Shown piece after piece: positions 55,728 to 64,000 of a DNA stretch of 64,000 nt (position 1 is its first letter; the number at the start of each line of letters is the position of its first letter). Source of the stretch: Lachnospiraceae bacterium (GTDB lineage: Bacteria > Bacillota > Clostridia > Lachnospirales > Lachnospiraceae). A model generated the notes under the pieces. The model did not search any database, had not been told where the DNA came from, and worked only from the letters and a program-made list of their open reading frames with translations. The position numbers and the translations under genes are program-made. The stretch is from positions 1-64,000 of the forward strand of contig JAFSDJ010000074.1 in NCBI GenBank assembly GCA_017436305.1. The letters run 5' to 3'.

Positions 55728-56657
55728 CTATATTACGCTTGTTATTTTCTTTACGGTTTTCTTTGCTTTTGTTACGGAATTTTTAGGAATTGCCTTTACA
55801 TAATAATAGTATTCATCGTCTTCAAACTGCACATACTCCGTTCTGGTATAGTCCACATTAAAGGCGAAGAATTCCAATACTTTTGCAATTGCAAAAGAAA
55901 CTACTGCTCCAATAATAGCTGTCACTATGGAAACATTAATATCAAATGCCAAATCTCCTAAAAGCAGTGCAACCACACAAGTCACTGTTCCTACAATGAT
56001 ACTAATTGTCCATGCATAATCTACTGAGAGACGTCTGATTAAATATACAATAATCACTGTAACAGCAAATGCTGCAATCGTCACAAGCATTTCCTCATTA
56101 CCCAGCATTCCATCAATCACATACCGGAGTTTTGCAACCGCACTATCCGAATCCAACGTAGTAATCAAAGCTGCATTACTGCGCACAAACGAAACAAAAT
56201 AATATACAATCACTCCACAGCCTACCGAAATAATGGAAACCGGCGTCCCTATAAGTCCTGCTGCCAATACAACTGCATAAGGTATCTTAAGTACAAATGC
56301 AATCGGCAATAACACAACGATCAGTGTATCTTTTGGGGAAAATCTGAAATACATCAAAAACATAAGTAAAAAAAGCACACTTGCCACTATAGCGCATTCC
56401 ATGGTTAACGCATACAAATGAAGAATAATAAAGATTGCTCCCAGCAATACCATAATATTAAGTGGTAAGAAGGAACACATCAGTGCTACTACCAGTACAA
56501 TCATAGGATTGTTTATCTTACTATTGTATCCCAAACTTGCATTGATAAATAGAAAAGTGGTCAACGCCAAAAGTAATTTGAACAATGGAATTAAATACAC
56601 TTCATACTTACTGTAAAAATTTCTAATATTTTCCCTAATTTCTAATAAACCCGACAT
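55728..56657 (-). CDS. Polytopic membrane protein of unknown function next to cdaA
   Basis: 309 residues with about 7-8 membrane segments between residues 18 and 265, and a short acidic-to-basic C-terminal cytoplasmic tail (YVQFEDDEYYYYVKAIPK, then many Lys). A periplasmic-type loop near 165-185 is polar (RSNAALITTLDSDSAVAKL). I do not recognise a family. It is 32 bases upstream of cdaA and 19 bases downstream of 56677, clearly cotranscribed. Function in turgor or envelope sensing is possible by association only. Confidence 0.55.
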   Translation of the reverse strand: MSGLLEIRENIRNFYSKYEVYLIPLFKLLLALTTFLFINASLGYNSKINNPMIVLVVALMCSFLPLNIMVLLGAIFIILHLYALTMECAIVASVLFLLMFLMYFRFSPKDTLIVVLLPIAFVLKIPYAVVLAAGLIGTPVSIISVGCGVIVYYFVSFVRSNAALITTLDSDSAVAKLRYVIDGMLGNEEMLVTIAAFAVTVIIVYLIRRLSVDYAWTISIIVGTVTCVVALLLGDLAFDINVSIVTAIIGAVVSFAIAKVLEFFAFNVDYTRTEYVQFEDDEYYYYVKAIPKNSVTKAKKTVKKITSVI

Positions 56658-56676
56658 ATAAATTCCTTTCTGAAAG

Positions 56677-57078
56677 CTACAGCTTTTTATTTTCTAATTC
56701 ATACAGCGCAGCCAGCTGTTTTAGATTATAAAAGTAGCGTTTCAGGCTTTTTTTCGCTTTGCTGTAACGATAAGAATACACAATATAGGAAATCAGTGCA
56801 TAAATTACAACAAAGATAAAATAATATAAAAGAACATCTTTACCAAATTGCACCAAGTCCATTTTGTAAATATTTTGCATGAATGTTTCAAAATCATAAT
56901 AAATATACATTGCAAATATAACCAGGAATGCAAACGTTCCTGATGCTACTGACTTTAGTATTTGCAACTCTATATAATCACCTCTGAAATAGCTGCCGAT
57001 TATCATATTTTTTTTCCCTTCATTTTCCTCGTAAGCAGCCATCTTGGTCATTAGTTTAATTCTTTCCTCGTTTAACAT
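56677..57078 (-). CDS. Small membrane protein, unknown function
   Basis: 133 residues. N-terminal charged helix (NEERIKLMTKMAAYEENEGKK), two hydrophobic helices (about 46-65 and 83-103) joined by a short loop, and a basic C-terminal helix (YRYSKAKKSLKRYFYNLKQ) ending in an acidic stretch. Two-helix layout with cytoplasmic coiled ends. The ribosome binding site GGAG overlaps a GTTAGCATATG heptamer. It lies 14 bases after the YvyF-like gene and 19 before 55728. No family recognised. Confidence 0.55.
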   Translation of the reverse strand: MLNEERIKLMTKMAAYEENEGKKNMIIGSYFRGDYIELQILKSVASGTFAFLVIFAMYIYYDFETFMQNIYKMDLVQFGKDVLLYYFIFVVIYALISYIVYSYRYSKAKKSLKRYFYNLKQLAALYELENKKL

Positions 57079-57092
57079 ATGCTAACTCCTAA

Positions 57093-57497
57093 TTACAAGA
57101 AACGCATTCTGGATTTCTCTCTTGGATCCTTTGGTTTTTCCGTTTGTTGTGGTTTTGGTCTAGCAATTGACTTATTTAAGCTATCTGCCATACTCTGGGC
57201 ACACTTTACACAAAAACGTCCTGAGCCAATCATAACCCCACACCGTTCACAAGGAACCTTAATAGGAGAATCATCTGAAAACTGTAAACGATCCTCTCTA
57301 ATCCATTGCTGAATTTGTCCTGTATCTACCTCACAATCTTCTGCTACCATTTGCATAGTTGCCTGAACATGAGATTGTACATATTTCTTTACCTCCTGGA
57401 ATTTTTCTTCCAGAGCCTCTTTGCAATTCTGGCACACCATTGGTCCCATGGCATAATTAAATAATCTCCCACAACGTCTACAATTTCGTACATTCAT
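57093..57497 (-). CDS. YvyF-like flagellar operon protein (zinc-ribbon)
   Basis: 134 residues. Two CxxC zinc pairs at each end: CRRCG...CQNC (about 6-25) and CERCG...CVKC (about 81-98), with a helix-turn-helix-like middle (MQMVAEDCEVDTGQIQQWIREDRLQF). This is the layout of the flagellar-operon protein YvyF of Bacillus, which in that genus sits next to comF, as here (comF is 41 bases upstream). Probable regulatory or assembly role in motility. Matches the family in length and motifs. Confidence 0.85.
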   Translation of the reverse strand: MNVRNCRRCGRLFNYAMGPMVCQNCKEALEEKFQEVKKYVQSHVQATMQMVAEDCEVDTGQIQQWIREDRLQFSDDSPIKVPCERCGVMIGSGRFCVKCAQSMADSLNKSIARPKPQQTEKPKDPREKSRMRFL

Positions 57498-57538
57498 ATA
57501 AATACCTCCAGCTTCCTATGTCACTTGACACTATCCTC

Positions 57539-58237
57539 CTATGTCCGTCCAATGGCTAATGAGATGCAATAGATATTCTCTATGCCTGACCTTTTGCATT
57601 CCAAGGCCAAAGCATCCATTGTACTTCCTGTTGTATAGATATCATCAACTATTATAATTGTCTTTAATTTTACATCATTTTGGTAGATTTTAAAAGCCCT
57701 TTTCAAATTATTTTCTCTAGCCTGTATATCCAGTTCCTTTTGTGGCACTGTATTTCTTATTCGTACCACTAAATTATTATAAACCGGTATATCCATTTCC
57801 TTTGAAATCGCCCTTGCAAGTATCTCTGCCTGATTATATCCTCTTTTTTGTTGCTTTTTCCTATAAAGTGGTACCGGAATCAAGCCATCCGGATTCCACA
57901 TCCTTATTTTTTGTCCAAGTCTTAAACGAACCTGTTCCCCGTAGTAAACTCCGTATTCCTGCCTTCCCTCATATTTAAAACGATAAACCGACTCCTTTAT
58001 GGAAGAATAAGAAAATACTGCTGCACCCTCTTTAAAATAGTGCCTTCTTTCCATGCAATCCCCACAGTATTCTTCTTCCATTTTTTGTAATGGTTTCCCA
58101 CATTTTCTACATACAGGCTCAGACACATACACCAGCCTTTTTCTACAGGCTTTACAAATTTTTCCTGTTCCTAATAATAAAATTTCATCACACATTGGAC
58201 ATCTTGCGGGATAAACTAACTCTTTTAAAATATTCAT
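57539..58237 (-). CDS. comFC: ComF-family phosphoribosyltransferase-like protein
   Basis: 232 residues. N-terminal zinc finger (CPMC...CKAC, then CRKCG...CGDC, about 11-60), then a phosphoribosyltransferase fold with IIIVDDIYTTGSTM (PRPP loop, about 195-208) and the IPVPLYRKKQQKRGYNQAE block (about 120-138). ComFC is needed for DNA uptake in naturally competent Bacillota and is also present in non-competent ones. It lies 25 bases after recD2 and 41 before the YvyF-like gene. A late-competence role here cannot be shown from sequence. Confidence 0.93.
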   Translation of the reverse strand: MNILKELVYPARCPMCDEILLLGTGKICKACRKRLVYVSEPVCRKCGKPLQKMEEEYCGDCMERRHYFKEGAAVFSYSSIKESVYRFKYEGRQEYGVYYGEQVRLRLGQKIRMWNPDGLIPVPLYRKKQQKRGYNQAEILARAISKEMDIPVYNNLVVRIRNTVPQKELDIQARENNLKRAFKIYQNDVKLKTIIIVDDIYTTGSTMDALALECKRSGIENIYCISLAIGRT

Positions 58238-58262
58238 ATTTAAAACCGCTCTCCGTAACAGT

Positions 58263-60488
58263 CTAAATAAATTCCATAATTCGATCCTTTAATCCTGCAT
58301 ATCGCTTTTGCTCATTTTCATTGGCAATCATAAGTGAAATCATTTCCCTGCTTCCTAAAATAGTCACACATTCTTTTGCCCTGGTTACACCTGTGTACAA
58401 AAGATTTCTATTCATTAACAATCTAGGGCCTGTCAAAAGCGGCATAATAACTGCCGGGTATTCACTTCCCTGAGACTTATGAATGGTAATAGCATAGGCT
58501 AACTCCAATTCATCTAACTGGGCAAAGGGGTAAGTTACCAATTTCCCTTCTTCGTACTCCACTACCAGCTCCTCTGAAAAAGTATTAATTTCCTTGATAA
58601 TTCCCATATCCCCATTGAAAACTCCAAGTCCTTTATCAATAGGAATATGATACTTGCTAACAATTTCCCACTCTATCTTGTAATTGTTTTTTATCTGCAT
58701 TACCTTGTCCCCTTCACGGAACAAGGTTTCGCCATGGATATATTCTTTTTTCTTTTGGTTTTCAGGATTTAAATAAGTTTGCAATATTTTATTAAGACTT
58801 TCAACCCCCAGAGCACCCTTTCGTACCGGTGTAAGCACCTGGATATCATAAGGCCTTGCATTTACATATCCCGGAAGTTTCTCTGTAATAAGCTGTATCA
58901 TATGCTTATAAATTACATTTACGTCGTTTCTCTCCAAAAAGAAAAAATCCTTACTTTTATTATCTAATGCAATCGTTTCCCCTTTGTGTATCCTGTGGGC
59001 ATTTAATACGATGTGGCTTTTATCCGACTGACGAAATATTTTTTCCAACTTTACCACCGTAAAACAACCGCTTTCAATAACATCCTTTAACACTTTTCCG
59101 GGTCCTACAGAAGGAAGCTGATTTCTGTCTCCTACCAAAATCAGTCTTGTTCCAATAGATACAGCTTTTAGAAGGGACTGGAACAAATAAATATCCACCA
59201 TGGACATTTCATCAATTACAATAGCATCTACTTCCAATGGATTTTCTTCATTTCTTTCAAAGTAAGTACCACCTCTGTCTTCCGACATACCACCATTTAA
59301 TTCTAAAAGTCTGTGAATAGTTTTTGCTTCATATCCGGTGGCCTCACTCATTCGCTTTGCTGCCCGCCCTGTTGGTGCAGCCAGACAAAAATCCATGCCA
59401 AGGGTTTCAAATAACCGTAACATAACATGAATGGTTGTGGTCTTTCCTGTTCCCGGTCCTCCGGTTAAAACACAGACACCTTTGGTAACACTGGCAAGTA
59501 CTCCTTCTCGTTGTAAATCATCAAGTTCCATCTTTTCCTGTTTTTCAATAGATCTGATTTTTGCTAACAGTTTTTCTTCTTCATCCGTCTCTTTTGCCTC
59601 AGAAATGTTTAGATCATGAAGCATTTTGCTACAGCTTAATTCACAATAATAGGCTCCCGTGGAATAAATTTGTACATTGCCTTCCCCCATGTCCTTTATA
59701 ACAATTTTTTTGTCCATTGCCAAATTATGAATCTGAGGTTCTAAATATTTTTTTTCAATTTCCAGAATTGTGGCTGTTTTCTCTAACAAAACCTCCATAG
59801 GTAAATAGGTATGCCCGTCAGACATGCCCAGTGAGAGCATATACAAAAGTCCACTACGGATACGAAAATCGGAATCTGTATGAATTCCAACCTTTCTTGC
59901 GATTTCATCTGCAATTTTAAACCCTACTCCCTGCAAATCTTCACTCATGCGGTAAGGATTTTCCTTAATCATGGAGTATAGCCCCGGCCCATAGGCATTG
60001 TATATTTTTACTGCAAGTGTATTGGATATTCCGTAATCCTGCAGGAACATCATTGCTTCTTTCATGTCCTTTTTTTCTTCCGCTATAATGGCAATTTCTC
60101 TTGCCATTCTTTCGCTGATACCTTTAATCTCCGCTAGCCGCTCCGGTTCCTCTTCCATAATGCGGAAGGTATCCATTCCAAATTTTTTAACAATCTTTTC
60201 CGCCAAAGAAGGTCCTATTCCTTTAATAGCACCGGACCCCAAATATCGCTTAATACTTTCTGTATCAGAAGGTAGCTTGCTTTCGTATGTTTCCACCTTA
60301 AATTGATGTCCATAAGTAGGATGTTCTACAAACTGGCCTGTTACCTGAAGACTTTCTCCATTTTCAATGGTTTGAAACGAACCTACCAGCACAAATTCTT
60401 CTTTACCGACAATAAATTGCAATACCGTATATCCATTTTCTTCATTTCTAAATATAATATGATCTACGTATCCTGTTAATGTTTCCAC
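58263..60488 (-). CDS. recD2: RecD2-type ATP-dependent DNA helicase
   Basis: 741 residues. N-terminal OB-like and helix-hairpin-helix region (about 75-190: IKGIGPSLAEKIVKKFG and repeated HhH), then SF1B helicase domains: Walker A GGPGTGKTTT (about 343), DEMSMVD (about 425), GDRNQLPSVGPG (about 450) and C-terminal TIHKSQGSEYPAV (about 680). This is the RecBC-independent RecD2 layout, a 5'-3' helicase for repair and fork processing. The start is GTG 60488, with AAAAGGAG 6 bases before it. First of the recD2-comF-yvyF line. Confidence 0.96.
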   Translation of the reverse strand: METLTGYVDHIIFRNEENGYTVLQFIVGKEEFVLVGSFQTIENGESLQVTGQFVEHPTYGHQFKVETYESKLPSDTESIKRYLGSGAIKGIGPSLAEKIVKKFGMDTFRIMEEEPERLAEIKGISERMAREIAIIAEEKKDMKEAMMFLQDYGISNTLAVKIYNAYGPGLYSMIKENPYRMSEDLQGVGFKIADEIARKVGIHTDSDFRIRSGLLYMLSLGMSDGHTYLPMEVLLEKTATILEIEKKYLEPQIHNLAMDKKIVIKDMGEGNVQIYSTGAYYCELSCSKMLHDLNISEAKETDEEEKLLAKIRSIEKQEKMELDDLQREGVLASVTKGVCVLTGGPGTGKTTTIHVMLRLFETLGMDFCLAAPTGRAAKRMSEATGYEAKTIHRLLELNGGMSEDRGGTYFERNEENPLEVDAIVIDEMSMVDIYLFQSLLKAVSIGTRLILVGDRNQLPSVGPGKVLKDVIESGCFTVVKLEKIFRQSDKSHIVLNAHRIHKGETIALDNKSKDFFFLERNDVNVIYKHMIQLITEKLPGYVNARPYDIQVLTPVRKGALGVESLNKILQTYLNPENQKKKEYIHGETLFREGDKVMQIKNNYKIEWEIVSKYHIPIDKGLGVFNGDMGIIKEINTFSEELVVEYEEGKLVTYPFAQLDELELAYAITIHKSQGSEYPAVIMPLLTGPRLLMNRNLLYTGVTRAKECVTILGSREMISLMIANENEQKRYAGLKDRIMEFI

Positions 60489-60575
60489 AACAAACTCCTT
60501 TTATTTCCAATCTCGCACAGCTTTTCTGATCCGCGGGTAACTGCCCATCAATAGCCCCAAGTGCTTCTAATATAT

Positions 60576-60602
60576 ATTAAAAAGGCTGTCATTTGACAGC
60601 CC
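60576..60602 (-). terminator. Terminator of the mbl-flagellar rod operon
   Basis: Minus strand: GGCTGTC and GACAGCC (7-bp perfect stem, 4-base loop) followed by TTTTTA. It lies 41 bases after the flgJ stop and before recD2. Confidence 0.8.
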
Positions 60603-60620
60603 CATAATTATTTCCTTTTA

Positions 60621-60636
60621 GTTAGCACATGCTAAC
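60621..60636. repeat. Palindrome GTTAGCACATGCTAAC after flgJ
   Basis: Near-perfect 16-base palindrome in the flgJ 3' region, 6 bases after the stop. A one-base variant (GTTAGCATATGCTAAC) lies at 61023-61038. Role unknown. Confidence 0.6.
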
Positions 60637-60642
60637 TTTATA

Positions 60643-60993
60643 CTACGCACCGTAATTGCGTTTCATCTGCTCGTAAAGCATTTGTGCAAGTCCTAAGCTA
60701 TTTGTTTCTGTTGCCTGAGATGCATATTCCTGAAGTAACGAATCCTCCATATAATCCATCATAGAAGAGGTTGCATTGGATGAATATTCACTTTCCGGCA
60801 CCGTTTTTTTCATTTCTTTAAAGATTTGCTCTAAAAAATAAGATTCGAACTGTTTGCAGGCATCCATTAATTCATCATCAGTAGCATTTGATAAATCCGC
60901 ATTTTTTAAATTACTAATACCGGCTGCAGTTTTACTTTTGTTTTCTTCTGTTATTTGGCTGTTATAAAAAGAACTGATGCTACTTAAATCCAT
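60643..60993 (-). CDS. flgJ: FlgJ-type rod-binding protein (N-terminal domain only)
   Basis: 116 residues from ATG 60993, with GGGAGG 7 bases upstream. It contains ACKQFESYFLEQIFKEMKKTVPES (about 45-68), the hallmark of the rod-binding (FlgJ N-terminal) domain. The muramidase half found in enterobacterial FlgJ is absent, as in many Bacillota. It acts as the cap that helps assemble the rod. It follows flgG (85-base gap). Confidence 0.9.
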   Translation of the reverse strand: MDLSSISSFYNSQITEENKSKTAAGISNLKNADLSNATDDELMDACKQFESYFLEQIFKEMKKTVPESEYSSNATSSMMDYMEDSLLQEYASQATETNSLGLAQMLYEQMKRNYGA

Positions 60994-61022
60994 TGCATAT
61001 CCTCCCAATTATATAGATGTAA

Positions 61023-61038
61023 GTTAGCATATGCTAAC
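61023..61038. repeat. Palindrome GTTAGCATATGCTAAC between flgG and flgJ
   Basis: Perfect 16-base palindrome in the 85-base gap between flgG and flgJ, and the twin of 60621-60636. Both contain the GTTAGCA/TGCTAAC heptamer that seems over-represented in the window. Confidence 0.6.
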
Positions 61039-61078
61039 TATTGTTTTATCAATTTAATAATTTATCGGTAACTGTCTT

Positions 61079-61894
61079 TTATCTTCTAAGAGAATTGGCC
61101 TGTTGAAGCATTTCGTCAGATGCCTGTATTGCTTTAGAGTTCATTTCGTATGCTCTTTGCGCAACAATTAAATTTACCATTTCATCCACAACCTGCACAT
61201 TAGAACCTTCTAAGTATCCCTGAACGATTGTACTTTTTTCTACATTATTATTTGTTGATTCATTAATAGCTGCACCACTGGCTGCGGTTACGGAAAATAG
61301 CGAACTACCATTCTTCTCTAATCCTGCCGGATTCTGGAACTGGTATACACCAATTGTAATACCCATCGACTGTGGATTGCCACTGGCATCCGGATAACAA
61401 ATTGTGCCATCACTAGTAATCGTAATTTTGCTGGTTGTATACTCACCGCTTAAAACAATCCCATTTCCATTGCTGTCTAATACCGGATAACCGTCTGAGT
61501 TTGTTAATGTAAGTCCGTTAGCTCCCATGGACCATGTGAAATTACCATTTCTTGTATAATATGTATTGCCATCAGCACCTCTTACTGCAAAGAACCCTTT
61601 TCCACTAATAGCAAATGCTGAATCACTGTTGGACTCAAAAAAACTTCCCTGCTTAAATACCGATGTGATGGAAGAATTGCGTACACCTAATCCCACCTGT
61701 GCACTAACCGGCTTCTGGGTATTATTGGCAGTAGTAGATTTTGTCTGCATTGTCTGATATAACAACGACTTAAATTCTGCCACTTCTGTTTTATAACCTG
61801 TTGTGTTAACATTTGCTAAATTATTTGAAATTGTATCAACATTTGTCTGCTGTGCAATCATTCCGGTTGCTGCTGACCATAAAGATCTTATCAT
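61079..61894 (-). CDS. flgG: Flagellar basal-body rod protein FlgG-like (FlhP type)
   Basis: 271 residues. N-terminal flagella basal-body rod motif SLWSAATGMIAQQTNVDTISNNLANVNTTGYK and C-terminal VQVVDEMVNLIVAQRAYEMNSKAIQASDEMLQ, the D0 helices shared by rod and hook proteins, around a beta-rich middle (AISGKGFFAVRGADGNTYYTRNG). GGAGGAAA precedes the ATG. It forms part of the distal rod. The mbl-then-two-rod-genes order matches mbl-flhO-flhP of Bacillus. Confidence 0.93.
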   Translation of the reverse strand: MIRSLWSAATGMIAQQTNVDTISNNLANVNTTGYKTEVAEFKSLLYQTMQTKSTTANNTQKPVSAQVGLGVRNSSITSVFKQGSFFESNSDSAFAISGKGFFAVRGADGNTYYTRNGNFTWSMGANGLTLTNSDGYPVLDSNGNGIVLSGEYTTSKITITSDGTICYPDASGNPQSMGITIGVYQFQNPAGLEKNGSSLFSVTAASGAAINESTNNNVEKSTIVQGYLEGSNVQVVDEMVNLIVAQRAYEMNSKAIQASDEMLQQANSLRR

Positions 61895-61907
61895 GTTTTA
61901 TTTCCTC

Positions 61908-62681
61908 CTACAGTTTCCCTAACTGGTTTGCTGCAATTTCCAATGTACCATCAATAGTCTGTATGAGTTTTTGATTACTTTCATACGCTCTTGTAACTGA
62001 AATCATTTCAACCATCGAAGATACTACCTGCACATTGGATGTTTCCAGATAGCCTTCGTATACCTTTGCATCAGCCTTTACAGTTGTGGCTCCCTCTACC
62101 GGCTGGTAATAATTTTCCCCGTAATGTTCTAAATAATTGTAATCAGCAAAATCGGTAATCTGTAATGTAGCTACCGGATTGCCATCCTGAAAAACCGTAC
62201 CAAATTCATCAATAGTAGAAGTTTTTAGTGGATCAAGCCTAATAGGATTACCTGATGTATTTAAAACGTAGTCTCCATCCTTTGTAACCAAATACCCATT
62301 AGTATTTACCGTAAAAGAACCGTCCCTTGTGTACTTAATAGAAGTTTCCCCTGCCTTGTTTGTAAAAGCAACAGTAAAAAATCCATTTCCTGAAAGAGCC
62401 AAGTCATAAGTGTTTCCTGTTACCTTAAAGGAACCCTGGCTATAATCGGTATAATTTTCCCCTATTTTTACACCAAGATTGGCTTTTCCAATATATTTGG
62501 CAGCCACCGGTTCAGAACTGTCTTTTATTTTATATGCTAACACGGAATCAAAGGACTGACTTGTTGCTCCTTCCTTTTTAAATCCGGTTGTTGCAGAATT
62601 GGCAAGATTATTAGTCAAAACATCCATTCTGTTTTGTTCGTTCACCAATCCTGTATAGGCTGTATATAACCCCTTAACCAT
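61908..62681 (-). CDS. flgF: Flagellar basal-body rod protein FlgF-like (FlhO type)
   Basis: 257 residues. VKGLYTAYTGLVNEQNRMDVLTNNLANSATTGFKKEG at the N-terminus and VQVVSSMVEMISVTRAYESNQKLIQTIDGTLE at the C-terminus are the paired D0 helices of rod proteins; the middle contains ALSGNGFFTVAF and YTRDGSF. It is 13 bases upstream of the FlgG-like gene. In Bacillus the equivalent FlhO is a rod or hook-like component. FlgF versus FlhO naming is a matter of convention. Confidence 0.9.
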   Translation of the reverse strand: MVKGLYTAYTGLVNEQNRMDVLTNNLANSATTGFKKEGATSQSFDSVLAYKIKDSSEPVAAKYIGKANLGVKIGENYTDYSQGSFKVTGNTYDLALSGNGFFTVAFTNKAGETSIKYTRDGSFTVNTNGYLVTKDGDYVLNTSGNPIRLDPLKTSTIDEFGTVFQDGNPVATLQITDFADYNYLEHYGENYYQPVEGATTVKADAKVYEGYLETSNVQVVSSMVEMISVTRAYESNQKLIQTIDGTLEIAANQLGKL

Positions 62682-62737
62682 CTACTTCCTCCTCTTTAAA
62701 TCCTAAATTCAATTACTGCTTACTCTGTTTCCAGTAA

Positions 62738-63733
62738 CTAAATTTCTTCTTTGTAGCCTGCTAAGAATTCAACGTATTTACCCGTTCCAATAGCAACACA
62801 TGTCATAGGATCTTCTGCTGTCATAGTATTAATGCCTGTTTTGGCTGAAATCAAATCTTCCAGACCACGAAGAAGACTTCCTCCTCCTGTTAAAACAATG
62901 CCTCTGTCGGCAATATCTGCTGCCAACTCTGGCGGTGTCTTTTCTAATACGCTGTGAATTGTTTCAATAATCTGGGATGTTGTTTCTCTTAATGCCTCTT
63001 CGGTTTCCTCTGAGGTAACCTTTACTGTTCTTGGAAGACCGGTTACTAAGTTACGTCCCCTTACTTCCATTGTATCTACTTCAGCTCTCTTGTATACGGA
63101 ACCAATCTTAATCTTTAAATCTTCTGCTGTTCTTTCACCAATTAAAAGATTGTGCTTTTTTCTCATGTAACGAACGATTGCTTCGTCGAAGTCATCACCT
63201 GCAATCTTTATGGATGCACTAACAACGGTACCACCTAAGGAAATAACAGCAATATCAGAAGTACCGCCTCCGATATCAACAATCATGTTTCCGCATGGTT
63301 TGGAAATATCAATACCAGCACCAATAGCAGCTGCGATTGGCTCCTCAATAATGGAAACCTCTCTTGCTCCTGCCTGATAAGTTGCATCTTCTACTGCTTT
63401 CTTTTCAACTTCTGTAACACCACTTGGCACACATACTGCTATACGTGGCTTACGAAAGCTTCTCTTCCCTAATGCCTTCTGGATGAAATATTTCATCATT
63501 TTTTCTGTTACTGTATAATTTGAAATAACACCTTGTCTTAATGGTCTGACTGCTACAATGTTGCCCGGCGTTCTACCTAACATTAATCTGGCATCTTCGC
63601 CGATTGCTTTAATCTTATTTGTATCTCTATCAAAAGCTACTACGCTTGGCTCCTTTAATACAACGCCTTTTCCTCTTATATATACTAAAATGCTTGCTGT
63701 TCCTAAATCAATACCAATATCTGTGTACTGCAT
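62738..63733 (-). CDS. mbl: MreB-family cell-shape protein (Mbl type)
   Basis: 331 residues, actin fold. IGIDLGTASILVYIRGKGVVL at the N-terminus (phosphate 1), PSGVTEVEKKAVEDA (about 108), IVDIGGGTSDIAVISLGG (phosphate 2, about 150-168), GERTAEDLKIKIG (about 200) and LTGGGSLLRGLEDL (adenosine motif, about 285). MreB and Mbl filaments guide side-wall peptidoglycan synthesis. It is placed directly before the flagellar rod genes, as Mbl is in Bacillus, hence the choice of Mbl over MreB. AAGGGG precedes the ATG; a strong promoter lies at 63829-63857. Confidence 0.95.
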   Translation of the reverse strand: MQYTDIGIDLGTASILVYIRGKGVVLKEPSVVAFDRDTNKIKAIGEDARLMLGRTPGNIVAVRPLRQGVISNYTVTEKMMKYFIQKALGKRSFRKPRIAVCVPSGVTEVEKKAVEDATYQAGAREVSIIEEPIAAAIGAGIDISKPCGNMIVDIGGGTSDIAVISLGGTVVSASIKIAGDDFDEAIVRYMRKKHNLLIGERTAEDLKIKIGSVYKRAEVDTMEVRGRNLVTGLPRTVKVTSEETEEALRETTSQIIETIHSVLEKTPPELAADIADRGIVLTGGGSLLRGLEDLISAKTGINTMTAEDPMTCVAIGTGKYVEFLAGYKEEI

Positions 63734-63828
63734 TTTTATACCCCTTTCCGTTCGTGATCTATTAAAATATTTACGTATTTTCCAAATTTAGTTTTGGTAA
63801 TTTCTTCATAAGTTAAACATACGAAATT

Positions 63829-63857
63829 ATTATAGCGCAAATGATTCACTTTTTCAA
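63829..63857 (-). promoter_or_regulatory. Sigma-A promoter of mbl and the rod genes
   Basis: Minus strand: -35 TTGAAA (63857-63852), 17-base spacer, -10 TATAAT (63834-63829), about 95 bases before mbl. A housekeeping-type promoter in front of flagellar genes implies expression of the rod genes without a flagellar sigma factor. Confidence 0.8.
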
Positions 63858-63924
63858 AGGGTTTTCGCACATTTCACACATTTTTCTAAAATATTAACGG
63901 TATATAAAGATTTTGTGCAAAAAA

Positions 63925-63976
63925 TAAACAAAAAAGCACAAGAAAAAAAGGGTGGCTCCATCCTTTTTCCTTGTGC
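63925..63976 (-). terminator. Terminator of a gene beyond the right edge
   Basis: Minus strand: GCACAAG-AAAAAGG and CCTTTTTTT-CTTGTGC form a long stem of about 15 bp with a GGAGCC-containing loop, followed by TTTTTTG. It closes a minus-strand gene that lies outside the window. Confidence 0.8.
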
Positions 63977-64000
63977 ATCCGTGCTTTACCTAAAGTATAT

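Overview
This AT-rich window reads as a Gram-positive Bacillota chromosome, most likely a motile, gut-type Lachnospiraceae (Clostridia). The grounds are strong AGGAGG ribosome binding sites, an rpoBC-rpsL-rpsG-fusA core, a 13-residue-type insertion in S12, an L10 leader RNA, an mbl-flhO-flhP-type flagellar block, a cdaA-cdaR-glmM module and a large cell-surface glycan locus. The genus cannot be fixed from sequence reading alone. I see no rRNA, tRNA, CRISPR array, prophage or IS transposase. No stretch above 300 bases lacks a gene.

Layout. (1) 1-14338, almost all minus strand: the transcription and translation core, in transcription order rpmG-secE-nusG-rplK-rplA, then a CapA-family gene, then rplJ-rplL behind an L10 leader, rpoB-rpoC, and rpsL-rpsG-fusA, with readable sigma-A promoters and hairpin terminators between units. 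(2) 14453-15763, plus: a lone FliD-like flagellar cap paralogue. (3) 15901-20377, minus: a cytidylyltransferase-HAD fusion, a carboxyltransferase (PccB/MmdA family) behind a FabT-like palindrome, UDP-galactopyranose mutase and a small helix-turn-helix regulator. (4) 20524-49686: a surface-glycan region with about seven polytopic GT-C or DUF2142 membrane proteins, seven cytoplasmic-type glycosyltransferases (GT2/GT4), a NodZ-like fucosyltransferase, three tandem acyltransferase-3 proteins, nucleotide-sugar enzymes (UXS, RfbD), a Gfo/Idh plus SDR pair, a DUF2304 protein and a DUF3048 lipoprotein. leuA (49701-51377) leads directly into the last part of it. (5) 51660-57497: HPr, then glmM, cdaR, cdaA and two unknown membrane proteins, with the flagellar zinc protein YvyF at the head. 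(6) 57539-63733: comF, recD2, the flagellar rod genes flgJ, flgG and flgF, and mbl with its own promoter.

How it fits together: the glycan region looks like an extracytoplasmic glycosylation and acylation factory. DPM1-like GT2 enzymes would charge polyprenyl phosphate with sugars, small membrane proteins would help flip them, and GT-C enzymes would add them outside the membrane. No ABC exporter, Wzx/Wzy or LCP ligase is visible in the window, so backbone assembly must lie elsewhere. GlmM (aminosugar supply), CdaA/CdaR (c-di-AMP) and Mbl (cylindrical wall growth) form a second cell-envelope theme.

The most interesting non-genic signals are a 147-bp MITE-like element with perfect 13-bp terminal inverted repeats at 52047-52193, whose right end recurs at 10449-10482; twin hairpins in front of rplK and rplA; and an apparent excess of the heptamer GTTAGCA/TGCTAAC, which forms palindromes on both sides of flgJ.
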